Shown one piece after another: positions 1-5,942 of a stretch of 10,285 bases of DNA. Location: contig DAOVGE010000145.1 in NCBI GenBank assembly GCA_030672605.1, positions 1 through 10,285 of the forward strand, written 5' to 3'. The notes under the pieces are model-generated. The model was not told the origin of the DNA and did not search any database. It saw nothing but the letters and a program-made list of their open reading frames with translations. Position 1 is the stretch's first letter. Every line of letters starts with the position of its first letter. This DNA comes from Methanosarcinales archaeon. GTDB taxonomy: Archaea > Halobacteriota > Methanosarcinia > Methanosarcinales > Methanogasteraceae. The position numbers and the translations under genes are program-made.

Positions 1-53
1 CTTTGCGTTCATCTGATCTAACGCAAGGTCGCAAAGGCGAGAGAGACGCAAAG
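1..53. repeat. GCAAAG-type interspersed repeat fragment
   Basis: The window opens with CTTTGCG (1-7), followed by opposite-orientation units CGCAAGG (22-28), CGCAAAGG (30-37) and CGCAAAG (47-53). This gives a short inverted arrangement made of a degenerate 8-10 base unit. An inverted counterpart lies at the other end of the window. From 54 to 171 I see no gene. That stretch holds an oligo-T run (74-81) and a CCACAGA fragment near 110 that resembles the CACAGAG repeat at 2415-2482. The element may continue to the left of the window. Confidence 0.5.
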
Positions 54-171
54 TTGGGAGAGATGCGCCCGCGTTTTTTTTGCATACGCGAGGGAGCTAC
101 CGTTAGCGACCACAGAAAACCTCAGAACCAGGAACGTTAATTAGCAACAAGTCTACCACTAATCTTCCGTA

Positions 172-696
172 TCAATGCCCGCCCCCGAGCAAGCTGACCA
201 GCACCACGACGAGAACGCCCAGGATAATCATCTTCACGACAGATACGGCAATGTTCTGCTTTGAGAGTCTTCCTGAGTAGATTCCAAGCACAACCAGCGC
301 GGAAAGGCTTGCCGCAATCGATACCGCAAGCGCATTCGACTCGATTGTCATGAACGGTACGATCGGTACCAGAGAGCCTACAAAACTTGCGCCCCCGTGC
401 GTGATTGAGTCCAGATAGATCTTTCGTTTGGTCACTCTTTCGATCTTCGTGCCTGTCAGCCGCCGGAGGAGCGGTCGCTCCTTTTCAGCCAGTTTGGCGT
501 ACTCAACCGTGCTCTCTGCGAGATACGAGCCTATGCCGTTTGTCACAGCGAGCGCGACTGCAACACCGATTCCCACCTGCACAACCCCCTCGTTCGGAGT
601 GCCCGCGGTTGATGCCCCGATTACGCCCCCGAGCACCGCAAGAATGCCGTCGATGCTGCCCAGGATAATATAACGCCCCTGTTCCGCCTTGGTCAT
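172..696 (-). CDS. VIT1/CCC1-family (TIGR00267-like) membrane protein
   Basis: A 174-residue integral membrane protein with about five hydrophobic helices (residues 9-29, 37-60, 95-117, 122-140, 147-170). A charged cytoplasmic-type loop (61-94) carries several Glu, Lys and Arg residues between helices 2 and 3. The N-terminal motif GSIDGILAVLGGVIG and the overall plan resemble the VIT1/CCC1 family of iron/manganese transporters, more exactly the short archaeal branch annotated as TIGR00267. Transport of Fe2+ or Mn2+ is therefore a family-based guess. The start is the ATG whose first bases overlap the stop of the upstream Nmad1-like gene (ATGA). A TTG further upstream would extend it by 14 residues into that gene and is less likely. 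The overlap implies translational coupling and makes it the last gene of the antitoxin-led unit. It ends in a glycine-rich GGGH tail. Confidence 0.82.
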   Translation of the reverse strand: MTKAEQGRYIILGSIDGILAVLGGVIGASTAGTPNEGVVQVGIGVAVALAVTNGIGSYLAESTVEYAKLAEKERPLLRRLTGTKIERVTKRKIYLDSITHGGASFVGSLVPIVPFMTIESNALAVSIAASLSALVVLGIYSGRLSKQNIAVSVVKMIILGVLVVVLVSLLGGGH

Positions 697-971
697 GGCT
701 CTTCTGCTTCGCGTAATTTGATCAGCGCAAATATACAATAATTGATAATGTCTCGATATTCGGACTCAATCCCCTCAGAAACTTTCGGAGCGTCCTTTGA
801 CTCCTCCAGACTGCGTATTCTGCACACTTTGACGAGTATCTGATCTGTTATTGATGGAAGCCTCATCTGCCTCCACGAATCGCCGTAATCAGCGTTCTTC
901 GCAACCATCAGTTCCCTGAGTTCCCTGAGAATCTCGTCGTATTCCTCAATCGTGTTTGGTTTTTGCGACAT
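693..971 (-). CDS. Small Nmad1/DUF1599-like protein
   Basis: A 92-residue soluble, helical, charged protein. It resembles the DUF1599 family (nucleotide modification associated domain 1), which is common in phages and scattered in bacteria and archaea. Visible signatures are KNADYGDSWRQMR (residues 25-37), DQILVKVCRIRSLE (43-56) and EYRDIINYCIFALI (71-84). The spacing of acidic and basic residues also recalls the all-alpha MazG/dUTPase-like pyrophosphatases. Biochemistry is not established; association with modified-nucleotide metabolism is inferred by others from gene neighbourhoods. The ATG start is preceded by AGAGGT at a suitable distance. It follows the PIN toxin gene by 44 nt and overlaps the VIT1-like gene by 4 nt. 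The length fits a complete single-domain family member. Confidence 0.72.
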   Translation of the reverse strand: MSQKPNTIEEYDEILRELRELMVAKNADYGDSWRQMRLPSITDQILVKVCRIRSLEESKDAPKVSEGIESEYRDIINYCIFALIKLREAEEP

Positions 972-1015
972 GTCTGCAACCTCTATTCAGCCCATCGCAT
1001 CGAAAAGGTTTGCAT

Positions 1016-1408
1016 CTACCGCGCCCTGATCAGCGGAACACCGATACCCTCGAATTCCGTATCACTGCCTGCGACCAACTTTGCGCCCATAATGTTCGCG
1101 GTGGCTGCTGCAAACGCATCAGCGAGCGATAGTCGATGTTCTCCCTTTAGCCTGCCAGCCTCCCTCCATATCGAGTTATCCGTGACCGGAACAATTTTTA
1201 ACCCGTAAGATCTTAGATTTGCCTCCTTTTCCTCTGCTACTATCGGATCTCTCCGATAGAGGATATAGTAAAACTCTACAAGGTTCACGATGCTCAAATA
1301 CCCCTCCAGACTACCATCCAACACCTTCTCAAGTAGCTCCTCCACAATGTCCGCACCCGCCTCGTCAAGATAAAATATCAGTAATGCTTCGGTATCAAAA
1401 ACAATCAT
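1016..1408 (-). CDS. vapC: PIN-domain toxin, VapC family
   Basis: A 130-residue PIN-domain protein, probably a Mg2+-dependent ribonuclease toxin. The four acidic positions expected for the active site are all visible: D5 in FDTEAL, E45 in VEFYY, D97 in SLADAFAAA and D116 in AGSDTEF. The toxin therefore looks catalytically intact, and its length is typical. The ATG overlaps the stop of the AbrB-type antitoxin by 4 nt (ATGA), the usual antitoxin-first, coupled arrangement of vapBC loci. The RNA target cannot be told from sequence. It is probably neutralised by the C-terminal part of the neighbouring antitoxin and transcribed from the promoter in front of that gene. Confidence 0.9.
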   Translation of the reverse strand: MIVFDTEALLIFYLDEAGADIVEELLEKVLDGSLEGYLSIVNLVEFYYILYRRDPIVAEEKEANLRSYGLKIVPVTDNSIWREAGRLKGEHRLSLADAFAAATANIMGAKLVAGSDTEFEGIGVPLIRAR

Positions 1409-1662
1409 TTTATAGACTCCAACTCTTCCTCTCTCTTTGCATCTGCTTCTCTTGCGTCTTTCAAAATACTGACCGCAGTTTCGCCTTCGAACATCTGCCG
1501 TAAAGAGCCGCGTTCCTCTGAGATCGCCGACACCGGCTTGAACAGAACACCGTCCTCCCGCTCAAGCACGAGCGCACGATCTCCGAATCCGAACTTCACC
1601 CTGAGATTCTTTGGAATCGTTGCCTGACCCTTTCTGGTTATCCGTACAACTGCAGCGTTCAT
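1405..1662 (-). CDS. vapB: AbrB/SpoVT-type antitoxin (VapB)
   Basis: An 85-residue protein with an N-terminal swapped-hairpin AbrB/MazE/SpoVT DNA-binding domain (about residues 4-48; key motif RITRKGQATIPKNLRVKFGF). A charged helical tail (about 50-85, rich in Glu, Arg and Lys) should wrap the toxin. The open frame continues upstream, but the domain begins right at this ATG and the extension reads through the divergent pdxT region, so I reject it. The DNA-binding domain presumably represses its own promoter, which carries three copies of a 7-9 bp element. The TATA-like sequence sits about 26 bp before the ATG, so the transcript may be leaderless. Confidence 0.9.
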   Translation of the reverse strand: MNAAVVRITRKGQATIPKNLRVKFGFGDRALVLEREDGVLFKPVSAISEERGSLRQMFEGETAVSILKDAREADAKREEELESIK

Positions 1663-1710
1663 GGTAATACCTTCGTGTTTTGTATTACTTAAGTACTGTG
1701 GTAATACCAG
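1660..1710 (-). promoter_or_regulatory. Antitoxin operon promoter/operator with three half-sites
   Basis: Three copies of one element alternate in orientation: GGTAATACC (1663-1671), GTATTAC (1682-1688, inverted) and GGTAATACC (1700-1708). Their centres are about 18-19 bp apart. A perfect palindrome ACTTAAGT (1687-1694) lies between the second and third. Read on the minus strand, CTTAAGTAATAC supplies a TATA-like box about 26 bp before the antitoxin ATG. The first element touches the start codon. This is what an autoregulatory toxin-antitoxin operator should look like. Binding is inferred. Confidence 0.6.
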
Positions 1711-1765
1711 GAGTCTCAGGCAACCACGTAACCGCATCAAGCAACCACACCCACGCAATCCCATC

Positions 1766-1778
1766 AAAACGTTTATCC
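1766..1778 (+). promoter_or_regulatory. Candidate TATA box for pdxT
   Basis: AAAACGTTTATCC is centred roughly 27-30 bp before the pdxT ATG and is the only AT-rich patch in an otherwise C-rich spacer. No Shine-Dalgarno sequence precedes the ATG, which fits a leaderless transcript. Just upstream (1721-1765) the spacer contains two CAACCAC repeats in a C-rich, G-poor strand. The match to an archaeal TATA consensus is only moderate. Confidence 0.35.
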
Positions 1779-1803
1779 ATACTCGCAGAAGACGCTGAGA
1801 TGA

Positions 1804-2364
1804 ATGAAGATCGGCGTCATCGCAATTCAAGGGAACGTGGCAGAACATGTGAGCGCGCTGGAGCGCACGCTCGCCGAGCGAGACTGCCATGGTGAGGTCA
1901 TCACAATCAAGCGTAGCGGGCTCGTTCCTGGTTGCGATGCGATCGTTCTGCCGGGCGGGGAGAGTACCACGCTTGCGCGACTCATGCAGAGGGGGGGCAT
2001 CGCCGCAGAGATCCGGCATGCGATTAAATCAGGGGTTCCGATACTCGGGACGTGCGCGGGTCTCATACTCCTCGCAAAAGAGAATCTGCTCGGGGCAATG
2101 GATATCGAGGTCAAAAGAAACGCATTCGGGGGGCAGTGCGACTCATTCGAAGCATCTATTGACATAACGGGTGTCGGAGCAGCGTTTCCAGCGGTCTTCA
2201 TCCGTGCGCCAGCAATCGTGCGATGCGGAAGCGAGGCGTCTGTGCTTGCGCGGTTCGGGGGGTATGTGGTCGCCGCACAGCAGGATAGTATGCTTGCGCT
2301 TGCATTTCACCCGGAGATAGTCTCGGATACGCGGGTGCACCATTATTTTTTGGAGATGATTTAG
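1804..2364 (+). CDS. pdxT: Pyridoxal 5'-phosphate synthase glutaminase subunit PdxT
   Basis: A class I glutamine amidotransferase of 186 residues that hydrolyses glutamine and passes ammonia to PdxS for ribose-5-phosphate-dependent PLP synthesis. The N-terminus MKIGVIAIQGNVAEH matches the family start. The oxyanion region is LPGGESTT (49-56). The nucleophile is C84 in GTCAGLILLA. The remaining triad residues are H169 and E171 in FHPE. The family signature usually reads RNxFGRQ, whereas here RNAFGGQ has Gly at residue 110 in place of Arg. An ATG 4 nt upstream is out of frame. pdxS is not in this window, so the pair is split or its partner lies elsewhere. The gene is divergent from the antitoxin operon, with 141 bp between the starts. 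Confidence 0.95.
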   Translation: MKIGVIAIQGNVAEHVSALERTLAERDCHGEVITIKRSGLVPGCDAIVLPGGESTTLARLMQRGGIAAEIRHAIKSGVPILGTCAGLILLAKENLLGAMDIEVKRNAFGGQCDSFEASIDITGVGAAFPAVFIRAPAIVRCGSEASVLARFGGYVVAAQQDSMLALAFHPEIVSDTRVHHYFLEMI

Positions 2365-2365
2365 G

Positions 2366-2376
2366 TGGCTTTTTAA
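2366..2376 (+). terminator. T-tract after pdxT
   Basis: A GGC followed by five T and an AATAGTTTA sequence comes immediately after the pdxT stop. Archaeal RNA polymerase can terminate on short T-tracts without a hairpin, so this is a plausible 3' end. The large hairpin repeat beginning about 40 bp further on could also serve. Confidence 0.3.
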
Positions 2377-2414
2377 TAGTTTATGGGTGGACTCGGATTA
2401 TGGTAAAGAAGATT

Positions 2415-2482
2415 AACCACAGAGGACGCGGAGGGCACAGAGAGGTGCTGTTTTCTCCGTGTCCTCTGTGCTCTCTGTGGTT
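2415..2482. repeat. CACAGAG-type hairpin repeat element
   Basis: The left arm starts AACCACAGAGGACGCGGAGG and runs to about 2445. The right arm (2455-2482) ends in CTCTCTGTGGTT. The outer 10 bases are perfectly complementary, and the remaining roughly 18 positions pair with some G-U and mismatched positions around a short T-rich loop. Each arm is itself built of degenerate 8-10 base CACAGAG units. This pattern is familiar from many environmental bacterial and archaeal genomes as a non-coding interspersed repeat. The open frame across it has no protein-like features. The rest of 2365-2559 contains no gene that I can support. Confidence 0.75.
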
Positions 2483-2559
2483 TTCCGAACCTATTCCAGA
2501 AGATAATAAAAAGTCTCTAATTCAGATCCTGACCTCCGGAGATTTGCCGGGAATGCAGA

Positions 2560-3405
2560 TCACTGCTTATCCTCTCGATTCCATCCCATATAGCGCGTCT
2601 TTACGCGATTGATCTTCGGGTGGTGGTGCAGGTCAAATGGAAGCATCTCGTGCACGAGATACCTACCCCACAGATAATAAGACCCGATATAGACCACCAG
2701 CCCGAGCGCCATCCATGCGAGCAGCGTGTAACTTCCTGCGAGTTTGTTGGTCAGGATGGATATCGCCGGGACGAATAGAATCGGTACGAATGCCCAGGTC
2801 CATGCGCCCGAGACCTTCCACAGGTCGTACTCGGCTGTTATGGTGAGCCACCAGACCACATACAGAACCGTCAAGACGTAAGGGGTGTATCCGCGGGTGT
2901 CCTGAAGCAGGAATATGAACACCCCGAGCGTGATGTTTGCGAGCAGGACTATGTGCAGGAATGCTGTCACGCTTGTGCCGCTGAGACTGCCCGCGTCACG
3001 AGGAGACTCAGCAGGTCCGATCTGCCGTCTCAAGTGCTCGATGTTCCGGTTCATCGCATCGAGGCGGTCTCTCATCATCTCAAAATCGACCTGAACCGAT
3101 GCGACCTCGCGCAGCACCGGCTCGATTCTCGGATAGAAGTAATCGAATGCGAGATCGATTGACTCTGCGTAGAGCACCGTTCTTCGCGCAAAGAGAACCG
3201 CACTGTTCAAAACCCCGATACCGATTATAAAGATGATCAGATTGATTGCAAGATCGAATCCGTTGAAATCGCCTGTGAGATTGAATATAATTGGAAATAT
3301 CGAGACATAGATCAGATAGATCGAGGCTATGACCATGCAGAATACGCCGAACTTCTCTTTAAAAGAGATGCCGGGTCTCTTCGCTTCTCGATTGCTGGGT
3401 TGCAT
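2560..3405 (-). CDS. Unrecognised six-helix membrane protein with coiled coil
   Basis: I do not recognise a family for this 281-residue protein. It has hydrophobic segments at about residues 21-43, 51-73, 146-167, 173-192, 201-219 and 226-246. Between helices 2 and 3 lies a soluble stretch, of which about 95-129 (REVASVQVDFEMMRDRLDAM and following) is strongly helical and coiled-coil-like. The C-terminal tail has a histidine cluster (DLHHHPK, 258-264) and ends basic. The plan is two helices, a coiled coil, then a four-helix bundle. The ATG lies 27 nt after the signal peptidase stop, so it is probably the last gene of the cytochrome cluster. No strong Shine-Dalgarno is visible. A role in anchoring or assembling the exported cytochromes is only a guess from position. 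Confidence 0.82.
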   Translation of the reverse strand: MQPSNREAKRPGISFKEKFGVFCMVIASIYLIYVSIFPIIFNLTGDFNGFDLAINLIIFIIGIGVLNSAVLFARRTVLYAESIDLAFDYFYPRIEPVLREVASVQVDFEMMRDRLDAMNRNIEHLRRQIGPAESPRDAGSLSGTSVTAFLHIVLLANITLGVFIFLLQDTRGYTPYVLTVLYVVWWLTITAEYDLWKVSGAWTWAFVPILFVPAISILTNKLAGSYTLLAWMALGLVVYIGSYYLWGRYLVHEMLPFDLHHHPKINRVKTRYMGWNREDKQ

Positions 3406-3432
3406 AGTAAAAAGATCGAACCCGAGCCTACT

Positions 3433-4179
3433 TTATCTTTTCGCGCTGAGAATATACATCAGGATACATACAATAAAGATCACGAGTCCGAGTGATTTCA
3501 CAGACTGCACGAGTTTCTTCACGAATCCATACTCCCTGCCATATTTTGTGTATGTCTCGCCGTCCGGAACTTCCTCGATGAAGTATCTGCCAAACGACTT
3601 GATAACAATCGGTTCTCCGCCGATCTCTACAGCAGTCCCGCGGACCTGATCATCCAAGACCAACCAGTCATCCGCTATCGGTTTGGCATCGCCTCTCGTT
3701 CTGAATCCCTGTTCAGAGACGCTATAAACCCTGTGAATCACCGGTACCATGACGGAATTCGTATCAAACATAACGATGTCCTCAATCTGCGGTTCGGCAT
3801 CTATATTCTGGATCAGGACGAGGTCGCCTGTCATGAGTGTCGGCTCCATACTCCCTGAACCGACCACAGCAAAGAAGAGCAACTGATTGTAAAAGAGATA
3901 CGCAACGATAATAACGATTATCAGCGGCACAACCGTGCTGGCAATACTGGTCTTCTCCGTAAGTTCCCTGTAATGCCCCAGTTTGGAATCTACCCTGTTT
4001 TTATAAGACCGTGTATGCATGGCGTTTGCAGCGCTGGTAATCGCATGCGAAAACGGTGGCTCACCCCCTGCAACAACGGTTCGATACGACGCATAGAAGA
4101 TGACGAGGAGGATTGCGCTGAAGATCAGCCCACAGGAGAGGTTGAATGCGATACTCTTGATGATGTCGATCCAGAGCAT
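3433..4179 (-). CDS. Signal peptidase I, archaeal/ER (S26B) type
   Basis: A 248-residue membrane serine protease that cleaves signal peptides outside the membrane. The nucleophile is S110 in VVGSGSMEPTLMTGD. The S26B-type histidine replacing the bacterial lysine is H149 in PVIHRVYS. Acidic candidates are D164 (RTRGDAKP) and D170. Serine-to-histidine spacing of 39 and aspartate spacing of 6 fit the SipW/Sec11 branch. The catalytic domain follows helix 82-106 and there is a C-terminal helix (228-244). Unusually, an extra N-terminal helix (about 5-36) and a 45-residue polar stretch precede it, making it longer than simple archaeal enzymes. The start lies 2 nt after the 6-haem cytochrome stop. 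An in-frame upstream start would overlap that gene. The tight linkage suggests it processes the cytochromes upstream of it. Confidence 0.9.
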   Translation of the reverse strand: MLWIDIIKSIAFNLSCGLIFSAILLVIFYASYRTVVAGGEPPFSHAITSAANAMHTRSYKNRVDSKLGHYRELTEKTSIASTVVPLIIVIIVAYLFYNQLLFFAVVGSGSMEPTLMTGDLVLIQNIDAEPQIEDIVMFDTNSVMVPVIHRVYSVSEQGFRTRGDAKPIADDWLVLDDQVRGTAVEIGGEPIVIKSFGRYFIEEVPDGETYTKYGREYGFVKKLVQSVKSLGLVIFIVCILMYILSAKR

Positions 4180-4181
4180 GC

Positions 4182-4973
4182 TCAACCATCCGTGCTTATG
4201 AATGTGACACTGCTGCCGGTTCCATTCATCGCACCGATCTCCCACTCACCATCAGATTTGCCTATATCAACCGTGATCTGCGTGCATCGATTCCATGAGA
4301 TGTTGACGCCCACTGACGTATGGCAGCCGAGACATGCTTCATTGGAATCGGATAGTCCACTCTCTGATTTTGTGGTGTTTTCACCTGACATGCCAAAAAA
4401 GAACTCACGATGACCTTCTATTGGATGGGAGAGTTCGGTGTCAACGTGGTTGATGAAGACATTCGCCCTCATTGCAGTGATGTCGTGTGGGTCATCACAG
4501 TCTCTGTGGCACTTTAAACAACCAGTATGCCCCATCCCATATTTCATTGCCAGTACGTGCATCGTATTCACGCCACCAGAACCCAAATCAGCATGGCATG
4601 TAGTACAGGTATGGGTGCCATTGGAAAATAAGTCCCCATGGCATGCAAGGCACGAAACGGTTGCAGCGGCGTGGGCTGGAGTGTGTTCTCCAACATCTCC
4701 CGTTTCAAAATAGTAACTTACATCCATCGATACATTATGGCACTCTATGCACTCAAAGGGCATCTCTTCGGTTCTGTGTGGACTGTGAATACCATACGCG
4801 CAACCGGTAAGCTCCCCTGACTCAAGCCAGTGACACTTCTCACATGGTATCCCATTATCGTCCTTCGGATCATACCATGAATGCTGCCCTGCAAACATCG
4901 AGAGGGTCTGCGGCAGCATGAATATACCAATAGCGATTACCGCGAAAAACAGGAAAGTTGTTTTCGTGGACAT
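4182..4973 (-). CDS. Exported hexahaem c-type cytochrome
   Basis: A 263-residue secreted cytochrome with six CXXCH haem sites: CEKCH, CIECH, CLACH, CTTCH, CLKCH and CLGCH (residues 44-48, 75-79, 108-112, 123-127, 152-156 and 214-218 from this start). A Sec signal peptide (about 1-26) precedes FAGQHSWYDP, identical to the tetrahaem cytochrome just upstream. Extra histidines are available as distal ligands. There is no C-terminal anchor, and several Asn-X-Ser/Thr sequons fit an exported archaeal glycoprotein. I chose the ATG; a TTG two codons earlier is possible. No good Shine-Dalgarno is seen: a T-rich run precedes the start. It sits 35 nt behind the tetrahaem gene and 2 nt before the signal peptidase. 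Redox partner unknown; extracytoplasmic electron transfer is inferred from the haems. Confidence 0.92.
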   Translation of the reverse strand: MSTKTTFLFFAVIAIGIFMLPQTLSMFAGQHSWYDPKDDNGIPCEKCHWLESGELTGCAYGIHSPHRTEEMPFECIECHNVSMDVSYYFETGDVGEHTPAHAAATVSCLACHGDLFSNGTHTCTTCHADLGSGGVNTMHVLAMKYGMGHTGCLKCHRDCDDPHDITAMRANVFINHVDTELSHPIEGHREFFFGMSGENTTKSESGLSDSNEACLGCHTSVGVNISWNRCTQITVDIGKSDGEWEIGAMNGTGSSVTFISTDG

Positions 4974-4979
4974 GATCAA

Positions 4980-5008
4980 AAAAAGAAAGACAACGGGTCA
5001 ACCCAAGT
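4980..5008 (-). terminator. Possible weak terminator or pause between two cytochrome genes
   Basis: On the coding strand, GGGTTGACCC is followed by a T-rich run (GTTGTCTTTCTTTTTTG) ending just before the next start. The palindrome is too tight to form a strong hairpin, but T-tracts alone can terminate archaeal transcription. It could lower expression of the hexahaem cytochrome, signal peptidase and membrane protein relative to the first cytochrome. Confidence 0.25.
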
Positions 5009-5722
5009 TCAGGTATAACCCGGTGTACTGCTAAATCTTGATGCGTTTACTCCTAACGCGTCTGACGTGTTCCATTTCACGCCGTAGCCACCAACTGTTT
5101 CGCCAAGTGCGTCACAGGTCACATCATAACTCACGTACGCGTTGCGCTGCCATGTGATATTCACACCGACGTGGGTATGACATCCAAGACATGCCCGGTT
5201 CGGTTGTTGGAGTGCAAGTATGTCCGTATCGGGTTCATCTGTGTCATTCAGACCATCATAGAACCATCTGTGCGCAGCCTTGCCGTCTCTGAGCTCGTTT
5301 AGAACCCATGGATGACAGTCGATGCACCAGACCGCTATTGCGGCATGCTGATCATCGCGATGAGCATCCCATGAGCCGTTGAGGAATTCGTGGCCCGAAG
5401 CGCTGCCTGCCCTCTGGTGGCACCCGTAGCATCGATCATCGACACCATCGCCACCCCAGAATGCGGAGCCGCCTCCGGCACCTGGACCGGGACCGTAATT
5501 CATCGTGGTATTCACCAGAGCGGAGTATGCTGTACTGTGCGGTCCACCACTGGCAGCGAGTTCCTCCTTCTCCAGGAAGTGGCACTTCGCACAAGGGATT
5601 CCGCCACTTTCCGTCGGGTCGTACCATGAGTGCTGTCCTGCAAACATCGATAGCGCCGACGGAAGCGCGAACAAGCCAATTGCCACCACCGCGACCGATA
5701 GTAACAGTATTTTGTTCTTCAT
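5009..5722 (-). CDS. Exported tetrahaem c-type cytochrome
   Basis: A 237-residue secreted cytochrome with four haem-binding sites: CAKCH (44-48), CYGCH (98-102), CIDCH (133-137) and CLGCH (178-182). The signal peptide is about residues 1-25, followed by MFAGQHSWYDP as in the hexahaem protein. A Gly-rich stretch (77-94) separates haems 1 and 2. The C-terminal module ACLGCHTHVGVNITW and AYVSYDVTCD recurs in the tetrahaem cytochrome at 6437-6982. Six Asn-X-Ser/Thr sequons support export. The ATG is preceded by a strong AAGGAGGG ribosome site 10 nt upstream, the best in the window, suggesting high translation. A promoter and hairpins lie in the 220-bp gap before it. Partner and pathway are unknown; an extracytoplasmic electron carrier is the natural reading. 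Confidence 0.92.
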   Translation of the reverse strand: MKNKILLLSVAVVAIGLFALPSALSMFAGQHSWYDPTESGGIPCAKCHFLEKEELAASGGPHSTAYSALVNTTMNYGPGPGAGGGSAFWGGDGVDDRCYGCHQRAGSASGHEFLNGSWDAHRDDQHAAIAVWCIDCHPWVLNELRDGKAAHRWFYDGLNDTDEPDTDILALQQPNRACLGCHTHVGVNITWQRNAYVSYDVTCDALGETVGGYGVKWNTSDALGVNASRFSSTPGYT

Positions 5723-5732
5723 CTTATCATAT

Positions 5733-5740
5733 CCCTCCTT
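5733..5740 (-). promoter_or_regulatory. Strong Shine-Dalgarno for tetrahaem cytochrome
   Basis: AAGGAGGG on the minus strand, 10 nt before the ATG. It is much closer to the anti-Shine-Dalgarno complement than the sites of neighbouring genes, several of which have none. Confidence 0.7.
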
Positions 5741-5761
5741 CCATTGCTTGTAGCGATGAAA

Positions 5762-5825
5762 GTTTTGTTTCTTACAAAACGGGGGCTTTTGTGAAGAGAT
5801 GCTATGCCGTCGTCACACTTAAACC
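5762..5825 (-). promoter_or_regulatory. Promoter and alternating hairpin half-sites before cytochrome gene
   Basis: On the minus strand a TATA-like GGTTTAAGT (5817-5825) predicts a start of transcription near 5795. Immediately downstream come ACAAAA (5792-5787), TTTTGT (5779-5774) and ACAAAA (5768-5763). The middle element can pair with either neighbour: 6 bp with a 7-nt C-rich loop, or 7 bp (GTTTTGT/ACAAAAC) with a 5-nt loop. This could be an RNA switch or a set of alternating protein-binding half-sites. The rest of the 5723-5942 gap holds an AT-rich palindrome, CATAT-CGTT-ATATG (5868-5881), and no gene. Confidence 0.4.
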
Positions 5826-5942
5826 TTGTGGTGCTATTCCGGTATCGACATCCCTATGATAATATGTCATATCGTTATATGGCAATATAAGCCCATGTTT
5901 ATGGCGGCAATTCACATCACGGGAAAACTCAGAATATCCAGA

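Noticed and set aside
66..90. T-tract at 74-81 as a terminator
   Set aside because: The run of T is on the plus strand and no plus-strand gene ends before it in the window; the minus-strand gene ends at 172 and would see it as A residues.
1663..2019. N-terminal extension of the antitoxin reading frame by about 119 residues
   Set aside because: The AbrB domain begins exactly at the ATG at 1662. The extension is antisense to the pdxT start and crosses the promoter/operator, with low-complexity, non-protein-like sequence.
2400..2612. Plus-strand open frame after pdxT
   Set aside because: It reads through the CACAGAG hairpin and into the antisense of the membrane protein gene; the translation is repeat-derived.
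4180..4245. Earlier start for the signal peptidase
   Set aside because: It would overlap the hexahaem cytochrome by over 60 nt, while the ATG 2 nt after that gene's stop gives a natural membrane-protein N-terminus.
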